Part shown: piece by piece, positions 48,429 to 61,070 of the stretch
Position numbering within the stretch: the first letter of the stretch is position 1
How the letters are laid out: every line of letters starts with the position of its first letter
Notes under the pieces: generated by a model
Told to the model about the DNA's origin: nothing
What the model saw: only the letters and a program-made list of their open reading frames with translations
Databases searched by the model: none
NCBI GenBank assembly: GCA_034440635.1
Contig: JAOTON010001527.1
Span: 156,501-220,500 of the forward strand
Reading direction: 5' to 3'
DNA from: Lepas anatifera
Lineage: Eukaryota > Arthropoda > Thecostraca > Lepadidae
DNA length: 64,000 nucleotides
Made by a program: the position numbers and the translations under genes

Positions 48429-49195
48429 TAAAAAAACGGTATGAATCTATGAAACCGTAAACGGTGTTTGGTTGCCCATCCACTTCTCCATCGAAAACAT
48501 TTGAACCATTTTTTGTCAGGTCACATTTAAGGTCACGAGAGGTCAAAACATACCGTCAAAGGGATAAAATGTAAATTAAGTTTTTCGGCCATTTCATCTG
48601 AACAAGAAAAGATAGCGCAAAACGACTTGAACTTTATGAAACCTCTCAGCAAGCCGAAACAAATGATATATAATTTGACGTTGCTAGGTCAAATCAAGGA
48701 TTTGACCTGACCTGATGTCAGGTCGGGGTCAAATTATATAAAATGCATATCATTAGAACAGCAAAGCCCAGGCAAGTCAAATGCAGCTAAAATAAGTGCT
48801 CTATCACCATTCGTTACTGAGTTATTCCGTAAAAACCATTTTCCCATGCATTTCCCATTTAAAGGTCATGACTCGTACCTGAACTTAGGTCATCGATATA
48901 AAAAATACCGGAACATGTTTTAGAGAACTTGGTAGGCCCATTATGTGATATGAGTTTCAACCAAATAAGTTCACCCTGCTCTGACTTATGCTATCTTAAA
49001 CTTTTTTGAGGTCAGGTCACTTGATCTGTGCTGGTGACCTGATCTCAGGTGACCTAACCTAAAAATTTTCACAATAGTTGTGAAAATGATTAGGAAAAGG
49101 TATGCCAAGTACGGCGGCGCTACGCGGCGCAATTTTTCTGTTATCTCCCTAAAAGACCCAAGGGGGCGGGTACCAGCCCCCCGTCAATGCGCGTA
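48429..49195 (+). mobile_element. Left-truncated family I MITE
   Basis: Body and right end of family I (GTCAATGCGCGTA then TTAA at 49196-49199) without the left TIR. The left junction equals that at 36606 and 56046. It has diverged more than copies 1-7, so it is an older insertion. Confidence 0.82.
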
Positions 49196-49199
49196 TTAA

Positions 49200-52100
49200 C
49201 CTTACCTAACCTAACCTAACATAACCTAACCTGACCTAACCTAACCTAACCTAACCTTACCTAACCTAACCCAACCAAACCTAACGTAGCCTAGCCTAAC
49301 CTTACCTAACCTAACAAAACCATATCTATCCAAATTCTATTACAGATCCCAATAGAGAATTTTTGACCTCACTAGAGAATCTTGAGTTCCCCTGGAGTGT
49401 CTTGGACCCCAATGGAGAATCTTGGATCCCCGTAGAATATCTTAGATATTAATTAAGAACGTGTGATCCCAATAGAGAATCTTTGATCCCAATTAAAAAT
49501 ATCTGTTCCCAAATGAAAATCATGTTAGGTTAGGTTAGGTCAGGATAGGTTAGGTTAGGTTAGGTTAGGTTTAGAATTCAGAATCGTGTATCCCGAAAAA
49601 GACTCTTGGATCCCAATTGAGAACCCAATTGTTTGCAGTTGAGAATCTTCGATCCCAATTGAGAATCTATGATCCAAATTGGGGAACTAGAATCCCAATT
49701 GGAGTCTTAAGGTTAAATGGGAATCCTGGACCCCAATTCAGAATCTTGGATCCCGATTTATAATCTTGGATACCAATTGAGAACCGTTTATTGCTGGTAA
49801 TAATCTTGGATCTTAATATAGAATCTTAAATCCCAATTCAGAATCTGGGATCCCAATTGGGAATCTTGAATCCCAATTTATAATCTTGGAGACCAATTGA
49901 GGAACATTGATTGCAGTTAAGAATCTTCGATCCCAATAGAGAATCCTGGATCCCATTAAAAATCTATGATCCCAATTGGTAAACCTTAGTTCCAATTGAG
50001 AATCTTTGTTTTAAATTTAGACTCTTGTATCCAAATTGAAAGTCTTGGATCCCAATAAAAAATCTTTGATTCCAATTGACAGTCATGGATCCTAATTGGG
50101 AAAATTGATTCCCAATTGAAAACCTTTGTTTCAACTTGAAAATCTTGGATCCCAATAAAGAATCTTGGATTCCAATTTAAAATTTTGGATCCCAATTTAC
50201 GGTCTTGGGTACCAATTGATAACCATTTATAACAGGTAAAAATCTTGGATCCCAGTATCGAATCTTAAATCCAATTTCATAATTTGGGATCCCAATTGGG
50301 AATTTTGAATCCTAGTTAAGGGTCTCTGATCCGAATTGGGAATCTTGGATCCCAGTAGAGAATCTTGAATGCTCATAGAGTATTTTGGATCCCAATTGGC
50401 AATCCTGGATCAAAATCCTGGATCTTGGATCCCCTTTAGACGTGTTGAGAGATTCAGCCGGCTATAGACGTGTGCAGAGACTCAGCGCACCGTAGTCGTG
50501 TTCAGAGATACAGTTGCTGTGAAAGTGTTTAGAGTTTCTACCGCTGTAGACGTGTGCATATATTGAGCCTGCCGTGGAACTAACCTAACCTAACCTAGCC
50601 TAACCTAACGTAACCTAACGTAATCTAACCTAACCTAACGTAACCTAACCTAACCTTACCAAACCTAACCTAACCTAGCCTATTATGACCTAACCTGACC
50701 TAACCTAACCTAACGGTACCAAAACTAACATAACCTAACCTAACCTTACCTAACCTGACCTAACCTAAGCTAACCTAACCTAACCTAACCTATCCTAACC
50801 TAACTTAACCGAACTTAACCTAACCTCTCCAAATTCCATTATAGAACCCAATAGAGATGTTTTGACGCCAGTAGACAATCTTGAGTCCCCTTTTAGTGTC
50901 TCGGATCCCAATGGAGAATCTTGGATCCCCGCAAAAAACCTTTGATCTCAATTGAGAACCTTGGATCCCAATAGAGAATCTTTAATCCAAATTAAAAATC
51001 TTGGATCCAATTAAGAACCTTTGATACCAATTAGGAATTTTGGATGCATGCCAATAGAGAAGCTTGAAGCCCAAAAGATAATCCAATTGAGTATCTTTGA
51101 TCCCAACCGAGAATTATATATCCAAATTCAGAATCCTGTATCCCGAAATAGAATCTTGGATCCCAACTGAGAACCCAATTAAAACAGTCAAGAATTTTCG
51201 ATCCCAGGGGAGAATTTTGGATCTTCATTGGGAATCCATGATCCCAATTGGGAAATTTGAATTCCAATTGAAAATCTTTGTTTCAAACTGAGAATCTTGT
51301 AGGCCAATTGAGAATCTTGGATCGCAATTTATAAACTTGGATACCAATTGAGAACCGTTTTTAATATGTAAAATTCTTGGATCCCAATCTAGAATTTTGA
51401 ATCCCCCGTCAGGATCTTGGATCCCAATTGGGAATCTTAAATCCCAGCTAAGAGTCTATGATCCAAACTGAGAGTCTTGGAGCCCAATTGAGAATCTTGG
51501 ATAGCAATAGAGAATCTTGAATCCCCATAGAGTGTTTTCAATCCGACCTGGAAATATTGGATCCTAATCTTAGACCTTGGATCCCCCGTTGACGTGTTTA
51601 GAGATAAAGCCAGCCGTAAACATGTTCAGAAACTCAAACTCCTGTATGCAAGTTCAGAGGTTTAGGCCACTGAAGACCTGTGGAGAGATTCAACCTGCTG
51701 TAGCCATGTTCAAAAATTCAGTTCCTGTAGACGCTTTCATGGATTCAGCCTGCCATACCCGTGTTCAGAGATTGAGGCCGCCAAGACTTGTCCAAAGATT
51801 AAGTCCGCCAAAGACGTGTGCAGAGATTCAGCCCACCGTAGAACTAAGCTAACTTCACGTAACGTAACGTAACCAAACCTAACCTAACTTAGCCTAACGT
51901 ATTCTAACCTAACGTAACCTAACCTAACATAACCTAACGAATAGAGAACCGTTTATTGCAGGTAAAAATATTGGATCCCATTATCGAATCCTAACTCCAA
52001 TTTCAGAATCTGGGATCCCAACTGGGAATTTTGGATCCTAATTAAGAGTCTCTGATCCGAATTGGGAATCTTGGATCCCAATAGAGAATCTTGAATCCCC

Positions 52101-55100
52101 ATAGAGTATTTTGGATCCGAATTGGAAATCCTGGATCCCAATCCTGGATCTTGGATCCCTTTTAGACGTGTGCAGAGATTCAGCCGGCTATAGACGTGTG
52201 CAGAGACTCAGCGTGCCGTAGTAGTGTTCAGAGATACAGTTGCTGTTAATAGATCCCCTGTTCATTGTCTTGGGTACCAATTGAGAACCATTTATAAGAG
52301 GTAAAAATATTCGATCCCAGTCTAGAATCTTGAATCCCCATTCAGGATCTTGGATCCCATTTGGGAATCTTGAATCCCAAATAAGAGTCTTTGATCCAAA
52401 CTGAGATTCTTGGATCCAAATTGAGAATCCTGGATCCCAATAGAGAATCTTGACTCCCGATAGAGTATTTTGGATCCGAACAGGAAATTTTGGATCCTAA
52501 TCGTAGATCTTGTATACCCCGTATACGTGTTCAGAGATAAAGCCAGCGGTAAACATGTTCAGAAATTCAGACTCCTTTAGACGTGTTCAGAGATTCAGGC
52601 CACTGAGGGCCTGTGTAGAGACTCAGCCTGCTGTAGACATGTTGAAAAATTCAGTTGCTGTAGACGCTTTCATAGATACAGCCTGCCATACCCGTGTTCA
52701 GAGATTCAGGCCGCCGTAGACGTGACCAAAGATTTAGCCCGCCATAGACGTATGCAGAGATTCAGCCCACCGTAGAACTAACCTAACCTCACGTAACGTA
52801 ATTTAACGTAACCTAACCTAACCTAACCTAACCAATTGAGAACCGTTTATTGCAGGTAAAAATATTGGATCCCAATCTGGAATTTTGAATCCCCATTCAG
52901 GATGTTAATTCCTAATTGGGAATCCTCAATCCTAATTGAGAGTCTTTGATCCGAGAAGAGAATCTTGGATCCCAATTCAGAATCTTGGATTGCAAAAGAC
53001 AATATAGAATCTCCGTAGAGTATTTTGGATCCCAATTGGGCATCCTGGATCCCAATCTTGGATCTTGGATCCCCTTTAGACGTGTTCAGATATTCAGCCT
53101 CCCATATTCGTGTTCAGAGACTCAGCCCGCCGTATACGTGTCCAAAGATTCAGCCTGCTATAGACAAGTGCAGATATTCAGCCCACCGGAGCCGTTTTCA
53201 GAAATTCTACTCTCCGTTGACGTGTTCATAGATTCAGCTGCTGTGAAAGTGTTTAGAGTTTCTGCCGCTGTAGACGTGTGCATATATTTAGCCTGCCGTA
53301 GCACTAACTTAATGTAACCTAACGTAATCTAACCTAACCTAAACTAACCTAAACTAACTTAGCCTAACCTACCCTAACCTACCCAAACCTACCCAAACAT
53401 AACCTAACCTAACCTGCCCTAGCCTAACTTAACCTAACCTAACCTAGCCTAGCCTAACCTAACCTAACCTAACCTGAACTAACCTAGCCTAACCAATTGA
53501 AAGCCATATATTTCAGGTAAAAATATTGGATCCCAATATAGAATCTTGATTCCCTCCTCAGTATCTTGCATCCCAATTGGGAATCTTCAATCCCAATGGA
53601 GAGTCTTTGATCCGAATTGAGAATCCTGGATCCCAATTCAGAATCTTGGATTGCAATAGAGAATTTACAATCCCCATAGAGTATGTTGGATCCAAATTTG
53701 AATTCCTGGATCCAAATTTTGGATCTTCGATTCCCTTTAAACGTGTTCAGATATTCAGCCTCCCATACTCGTGTTCAGAGACTCAGACCACCGTAAACGT
53801 GTCCAAAGATTCAGCCTGCCATAGACAAGTGCAGAGACTTAGCCCACCGGAGCCATTTTCAGCAATTCTACTCTCAATTGACGTGTTTATAAATTCAGTT
53901 GCTGTGGATGTGTTAAGTGTTCCTACAGCTGTAGACGTGTGCTTATATTTAGCCTGCCATAGAACTAACCTGACCTAACCTAGCCTAAACTAGCGTAACC
54001 TAACGTAATCCAACCTAACCTAACCTAATCTAACCTAACCTAACCTAACCTAACCTAACCTAACCTAACCTAACCTAACCTAAGCTAGCCTAACCAAACC
54101 TAAAGTAGCCTAACCTAACGTAACCTAACGTAACCTAACATAACCTAACCTAACCTAACCTAACCTAACTTAACTTAGCCTAACCTAACCTAACCTAACC
54201 TAACCTAACCAAATCCTAACCTAACGTAACCTTACCTAACCTAACCTAACCTAACCTAACATGACGAAACCTGACCTAACCTAACCTAACCTAACTTAAT
54301 GTAACCTAACCTAACCTAACCTTACCAACCTGGTCTAACCTAGCCTAACCTAACCTAACCTAACCTAACCAAACCTAACATAGCCTAACCTAATCTAACC
54401 CAACATAACCTAATCTATCCAAATTCCATTTTAGATCCCAATAGATAATTTTTGACCCCAGTAGAGAATCTTGAGTCCCCTTGGAGTGTCCGGATCCAAA
54501 TGGAGAATCTTCAATCCCCGTAGAATATCTTTGATCTGAATGGAGAACGTTGGATCCCAAAAGAAAAATCTGATCCCAAATCTGAGAAATCTGATCTTGG
54601 ATCCCAATTAAAAATCTTGCATCCCAAATTAAGAACATTTGATACCAATTAAGAATATTAGATGCATGCCATTAGAGAAACCTGGAGCCCAAAAGATAAT
54701 CCAATTGAGCAACTTTGATCCCAATTGAGAATCATGTATCCAAATTCAGAACCCTGTATCCCGACATAGAATGTTGGATACCAATTGAGAACCGTTTATT
54801 GCAGGTAGTAATTTTGGAGCTTAATATAGAATTTTAATTCCCCATTCAGAATCTTGGATCCCAATTGGGAATCTTAAATCCTAATTAAGAGTGTCTGATC
54901 TGAATTGAGAATTATGGATCCCAATAGAGAATCTTGAATCCCCATAGAGTATTTTGGATCCGAATTGGAAATCTTGGATCATCTTGAATCTCCTGTTGAC
55001 GTGTTCAGAGATTCAGCCGGCTATAGACGTGTGCAGAGACTCAGTGAGCCGTAGACGTGTTCAGAGATACAGTTGCTGTGGAAGTGTTTAGAGTTTCTAC

Positions 55101-56045
55101 CGCTGTAGACGTGTGCATATATTCAGCCTGCCGTGGAATTAGCCTGACCTAACCTAGCCTAACCTAACGTAACCTAACGTAACTTAACGTAATCTAACCT
55201 AACCTAACCTAACTTGACCTAACCTAGCCTAACCTAACGTAACCTAACGTAATCTAACCTAACCTAACCTAACCTAACTAGACCTAGCCTGACCCAAACT
55301 AACCTAACATAACTTAACCTAACCAAACGTAACCTAATCTTATCTATCCAGATTCCAATTGAGATTGCAATAGAGAATCTTGGATCCCATTCGGAAATCC
55401 TGGATCCTTAATGAGATTCTTGGATCTCAATGTTGAATTTTTGATTTATAGCGAGAATCTTGGATTGTAATAGAGAATCTTGGATCCCCATTGAGGGTCA
55501 TGTATCCTAAATGGGAATTTTGAATCCCAATTGAAAATTCTTTGTTTCAAATTGAGGATTTTTTTATCCCAATTGAGAATCTAGGATCTAAATAAAGAAT
55601 CTTGGATCCCAATTGAGTATTTTGGATCCCGATTTATATTCTTGGATACCAAATGGGAAACATTGATTGCAGTTAAGAATCTTCGATCCCAATAGAAAAT
55701 CTTGGATCCCATTGAGAATCTATGATCCCAATTGGGAAACTTGAAAGCCAATTGAGAATTTTTGTTTCAAATTGAGAATATTCTATCCCAATTGAAAAAT
55801 CTTGGATCCCAATAAAGAGTTTTGGATTCCAATTGAGAATCTTGGATCCCATTTTTAGTCTTGGGTACCAAATGAGAACCACTATAACAGGTAAAAATCC
55901 TGGGTTCCAATCTAGAATCTTGAATCCCCATTCAGGATATTGGATCCCAACTGGGGTTCTTGAAACCAAACTAAGAGTCTTTGATCCAAATTGAGAATAT
56001 TGGATCCCAATTGAGAATAATGGATCCCAATAGAGCATCTTGAGT
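49200..56045 (+). repeat. A-B-C satellite cassettes 25-32
   Basis: C 49200-49320; A 49331-50435, B 50436-50575, C 50576-50830; A 50831-51590, B 51591-51835, C 51836-51940; A 51941-52160, B 52161-52255, A 52258-52515, B 52516-52770, C 52771-52835; A 52836-53075, B 53076-53300, C 53301-53495; A 53496-53740, B 53741-53965, C 53966-54415; A 54416-54990, B 54991-55137, C 55138-55345; A 55346-56045. Contains one inverted C tract at 49524. Confidence 0.87.
49524..49572 (-). repeat. Short TTAGG tract, inverted relative to all C blocks
   Basis: About nine TTAGG units on the + strand inside an A block. All other C blocks read CCTAA on the + strand. A sister tract is at 57151. Confidence 0.92.
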
Positions 56046-56816
56046 TGCTAAAAAAAACGGTATGAATCTATGAAACCGTAAACGGTGTTTGGTTGCCCAT
56101 CCACTTCTCCATCGAAAACATTTGAACCATTTTTTGTCAGGTCACATTTAAGGTCACGAGAGGTCAAAACATGCCGTCAAAGGGATAAAATGTAAATTAA
56201 GTTTCTCGGCCATTTCATCTGAACAAAAAAAGATAGCGCAAAACGACTTGAACTATATGAAACCTCTTAGCAAGCCGAAACGAATGATATATAATTTGAC
56301 GTTGCTAGGTCAAATCAAGGATTTGACCTGACCTGATGTCAGGTCGGGGTCAAATTATATAAAATGCATATCATTAGAACAGCAAAGCCCAGGCAAGTCA
56401 AATGCAGCTAAAATAAGTGCTCTATCACCATTCGTTACTGAGTTATTCCGTAAAAACCATTTTCCCATGCATTTCCCATTTAAAGGTCATGCCTCGTACC
56501 TGACCTTAGGTCATCGATAGAAAAAATACCGGAACATGTTTTAGAGAACTTGGTAGGCCCATTATGTGATATGAGTTTCAACCAAATAAGTTCACCCTGC
56601 TCCGACTTATGCTATCTTAAACTTTTTTTGAGGTCAGGTCACTTGATCTGTGCTGTTGACCTGACCTGAGGTGACCTAGTCCTAAAATTTTCACAATAGT
56701 TGTGAAAATGATTAGGGAAAAGGTATGCTAAGTACGGCGGCGCAACGCGGCGCAATTTTTCTGCTATCTCCCTAAAGACCCAAGGGGCGGGTACCCGCCC
56801 CCCGTCAATACGCGTG
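56046..56816 (+). mobile_element. Left-truncated family I MITE, second copy
   Basis: Sister of 48429-49195. The right end CGCGTG is followed by TTAA at 56817-56820. Left TIR missing. Confidence 0.82.
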
Positions 56817-56820
56817 TTAA

Positions 56821-59180
56821 CCTTACCTAACCTAACATAACCTAACCTAACCTAACCTGACCTAACCTAACCTAACCTAATCTTGCCTAACCTAACCCAA
56901 CCAAACCTAACGTAGCCTAGCCTAAACTTACCTAACATAACAATACCATATCTATCCAATTTCTATTACAGATCCCAATAGAGAATTTTTGACCCCAGTA
57001 GAGAATCTTGAGTCCCCCTGGAGTGTCTTGGACCCCAATGGAGAATCTTGGATCCCCGTAGAATATCTTAGATATCAATTAAGAACGTGTGATCCCAATA
57101 AAGAATCTTTGATCCCAATTAAAAATATTTGTTCCCAATTGAAAATCATGTTAGGTTAGGTTAGGTTAGGTCAGGATAGGTTAGGTTAGGTTAGGTTAGG
57201 TTTAGAATTCAGAATCCTGTATCCCAAAAAAGACTCTTGGATCCCAATTGAGAACCCAATTGTTTGCAGTTGAGAATCTTCGATCCCAATTGAGAATCTA
57301 TGATCCAAATTGGGAAACTAGATTCCCAATTGGAGTCTTAAGGTTAAATGGGAATCCTGGACCCCAATTCAGAATCTTGGATCCCGATTTATAATCTTAG
57401 ATACCAATTGAGAACCGTTTATTGCAGGTAATAATCTTGGATCTTAATATAGAATCTTAAATCCCAATTCAGAATCTGGGATCCCAATTGGGAATCTTGA
57501 ATCCCAATTTATAATCTTGGAGACCAATTGAGGAACATTGATTGCAGTTAAGAATCTTCGATCCCAATAGAGAATCTTGGATCCCATTAAGAATCTATGA
57601 TCCCAATTGGTAAGTCTGAGTTCCAATTGAGAATCTTTATTTCAAATTTAGACTCTTGTATCCCAATTGAAATTCTTGGATCCCAATAAATAATCTTTGA
57701 TTCCAATTGACAGTCATGGATTCTAATTGGGAAAATTGATTCCCAATTGAAAACCTTTGTTTCAACTTGAAAATCTTGGATCCCAATAAAGAATCTTGGA
57801 TTCCAATTTAAAATTTTGGATCCCAATTTACGGTCTTGGGTACCAATTGAGAACCATTTATAACAGGTAAATATCTTGGATCCCAATATCGAATCTTAAA
57901 TCCAATTTAAGAATTTGGGATCCCAATTGGGAATTTTGAATCCTAGTTAAGAGTCTCTGATCCGAATTGGGAATCTTGGATCCCAATAGAGAATCTTGAA
58001 TGCCCATAGAGTATTTTGGATCCCAATTGGCAATCCTGGATCCAAATCCTGGATCTTGGATCCCCTTTAGACGTGTTGAGAGATTCAGCCGGCTATAGAC
58101 GTGTGCAGAGACTCAGCGCGCCGTAGTCGTGTTCAGAGATACAGTTGCTGTGAAAGTGTTTAGAGTTTCTACCGCCGTAGACGTGTGCATATATTCAGCC
58201 TGCCGTGGAACTAACCTAACCTAACCTAACCTAGCCTAACCTAACGTAACCTAACGTAATCTAACCTAACCAAACCTAACATAACCTAACCTAACCTTAC
58301 CTAACCTGCCCTAACCTGAGCTAACCTTAACCTAACCTAACTTATCCTAACCTAACTTAACCGAACTTAACCTAACCTAACCTCTCCAAATTCCATTATA
58401 GAACCCAATAGAGATATTTTGACGCCAGTAGACAGTCTTGAGTCCCCTTTTAGTGTCTCGGATCCCAATGGAGAATCTTGGATCCCCTGCAGATTACCTT
58501 TGATCTCAATTGGGAACCTTGGATCCCAATAGAGAATCTTTAATCCAAATTAAAAATCTTGGATCTAATTAAGAACCTTTGATACCAATTAGGAATTTTG
58601 GATGCATGCCAATAGAGAAGCTTGAAGCCCAAAAGATAATCCAATTGAGTGTCTTTGATCCCAATCAAGAATTATATATCCAAATTCAGAATCCTGTATC
58701 CCTAAATTGAATCTTGGATCCCAACTGAGAACCCAATTGATTACAGTTAAGAATCTTCGATCCCAAGAAAGAATTTTCGATCCTCATTGAGAATCCATGA
58801 TCCCAATTGGGAAATTTGAACTCCAATTGAAATTTTTTGTTTCAAATTGAGAATCTTGTAGAATAATTTAGAATCTTGGATCGCAATTTATAGTCTTGGA
58901 TACCAATTGAGAACCGTTTATAAAATGTAAAATTCTTGGATCCCAATCTAGAATTTTGAATCCCCCGTCAGGATCTTGGATCCCAATTGGGAATCTTAAA
59001 TCCCAGCTAAGAGTCTTTGATCCAAACTGAGAGTCTTGGAGCCCAATTGAGAATCCTGGATAGCAATAGAAAATCTTGAATCCCCATAAATTATTTTCAA
59101 TCCGACCTGGAAATATTGGATCCTAATCTTAGATCTTGGATCCCCCGTTGACGTGTTCAGAGATAAAGCCAGCCGTAAAC
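56821..59180 (+). repeat. A-B-C satellite cassettes 32-34, end of the array
   Basis: C 56821-56940; A 56950-58065, B 58066-58205, C 58206-58385; A 58386-59150, B 59151-59180. The array stops in the middle of a B unit, at GCCGTAAACAT. Sister of 49200-51620 (offset about 7.6 kb). Confidence 0.88.
57151..57203 (-). repeat. Short inverted TTAGG tract, sister copy
   Basis: Same position in the A block as the tract at 49524, one TTAGG unit longer. Inherited through the 7.6-kb duplication. Confidence 0.92.
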
Positions 59181-59424
59181 ATTAGGGTTTTTCATTGTTC
59201 CAAAATGCAATACTTCGACGCATATCGATGTTTCCCTCAAACCTTATCTGCTTACAAGCATCTGTGCAAAATTTCCATGTATTTTGATGATATTTAGAGC
59301 TCGCGCACTTTTGCAGCTTTTTATCAAATGAATTTAAATGTACACAAAAGTGTAGGAACGTCCAGAACATTGGGGAGGCCAAGGTGCATTTGGAAGTCAT
59401 TTCTTTCCAGTCAACGCCATAGGG
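59181..59424. other. Single-copy DNA at the array edge
   Basis: Starts TTAGGGTTTTTC at the broken B unit and ends CGCCATAGGG at the TTAA of MITE II-2. The 72-codon minus-strand frame has no recognised homology. It may be part of another element with TAGGG/CATAGGG ends; no support beyond that. Confidence 0.4.
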
Positions 59425-59428
59425 TTAA

Positions 59429-60624
59429 CCTTCGCCCGGGTGGGGGGTCTTTTTAGACCCCCCCTCGGGTTTTTCCGAAGTAACCAAAAAACGGCGGCGC
59501 GCAGCGCCGCCAAACATGGTCTCGCTGTTCCTTCATCATTTTTACATCTTTCCTGAAAATTTTGGCTCAAGGTCATATCAGGTCAGGTCACCAGGTCAGG
59601 TGAAGTGACCTCACCTCAAAAAATACTTAGGACGGCATAACTAAAAGAAGGGTTAATCGATCAAGTTGAAACTCATACCACATCTTGGGCCCACCAGGAG
59701 CTACAACATTTGTTCAGGGATTTTTTATATTGGTGACCTAAGGTCATGTGCAGAGCATGACCTCCCCATTGACAATACATGGGGAAAATCACGAAATGAG
59801 CTTTTCTCAGTAAGTATCGATGAAATCAACTTCAAACATCGGTTGCGACTTGTTCTTAGCCCATTTCTGAAGCTGATACCAAAATTTTTGACTTGTGACC
59901 TTTAAAAGGTCACCTTAGGTCAAATAATCATTTTTTGGTGTTTTTCTCTATAAATTTTGAATAAACTAAGATAGAGCTTTTATTTTGTCACCAAAGTGTT
60001 TGTATAGTCACTGGAAGTCACATGATATACATCATGACTATACCAGGTCAAGTTGGGTCAGACCGTTGACCTGGGTCAGGTCAAATTCTTAAATTTGACC
60101 TGGCAGAGCAATATCATATATCATTCGATTTTTATTGACGAGAGGATTGCAATGGTGCATAAACTATGGCTGTATCTCGTTTGGTTTGGAAGATAGTAGC
60201 GAAAAAGTAAACGCCCTTATGCATGGGTGGCTATGGACATTCCCAAGAATATGCCCAATATGTAGTGACCTGTAGCTCCCTAGGCTTTGACCTGACACGA
60301 AAATGAATGCCACTGTAATGAAAGTGCATCTCAAGAGCTTTCGAATGGTGTTAGAAAAATGTTTCTAGCTATCATAGTTTCTGAGATATAGGAGGTTTTC
60401 TTAGTACACCTCATATTAGCGATTTTGACCTATTTTGACCTCTGGTGACCTTGATATTGACCTGACAAGAAAAATGACTGAAGTATTTTCGATATCATTT
60501 TCGAAGAGCTTTCGATTGCCGTTTTGCGCTTTTTTCTAGCTCTCTTAGTTTTTGAGATCGTGGGGGGTCTTTTTTAGCCCCCCACCAGGGCTAAGGTGGC
60601 TCGTACCCGCCACCGGGGCAAGGG
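59429..60624 (-). mobile_element. TTAA-flanked MITE, family II, copy 2
   Basis: TTAA at 59425-59428 and 60625-60628; 1196 bases; closely similar over its whole length to copy 1, with different flanks, so it is an independent insertion. Left hairpin GGGGTCTTTTTAGACCCC is intact. Confidence 0.9.
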
Positions 60625-60628
60625 TTAA

Positions 60629-61070
60629 GGGTTTAGAATCAAGAATATTGGGGGGCATGGCCCTCTGCCCCCCCCGTTCCTACGCCTATGAATTGACACA
60701 TTTCCACACTGATACTGGCGCTGGTTTTCTTTTGCTTGGTTTTCTATTTCACATCTGAAATATTCTTCAAATTAAGTAAAACATTTATTACTGCTCAATG
60801 ACTAGCCTGAGTATAAAACCCGACCGATTTCAGGAGCATCCCGCCCCCGTTTTCAAGGGAGATGAAGATAACGCTATGACATGAACCTAACTAAGCAAAA
60901 AACACGAAGACAGGGTACACTTTGAAAGAACAATCTTAGCTATGAACATGACGAATCATTTTAGAATTGTTAGCTCTAAACACGTGTTATTTTTTCAATT
61001 CAATGTCTTGTTTGGCTGGTGTTTTAAGAGGTCCAAAAATCCAAAAAAGATGGTAATTTTGCCGATATTT
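60629..61070. other. Non-coding DNA with a possible MITE end
   Basis: Near 60650-60695 GGGGGGCATGGCCCTCTGCC and GTTCCTACGCCTATG resemble one end of a common invertebrate MITE; no partner end is visible. The rest is unassigned. Confidence 0.35.

Noticed and set aside
14523..53978. Plus-strand frames such as CSEIQPAVDVFRDS..RRVQRFSPP
   Set aside because: They are the B satellite read forward; no family, and the frame changes from copy to copy.
13020..58700. Dozens of 60-130-codon minus-strand frames with IGIQDSQLGSKILNWDPRFS-like repeats
   Set aside because: They are the 20-bp A satellite read in all three minus frames (20-residue period). Frames shift freely between copies.
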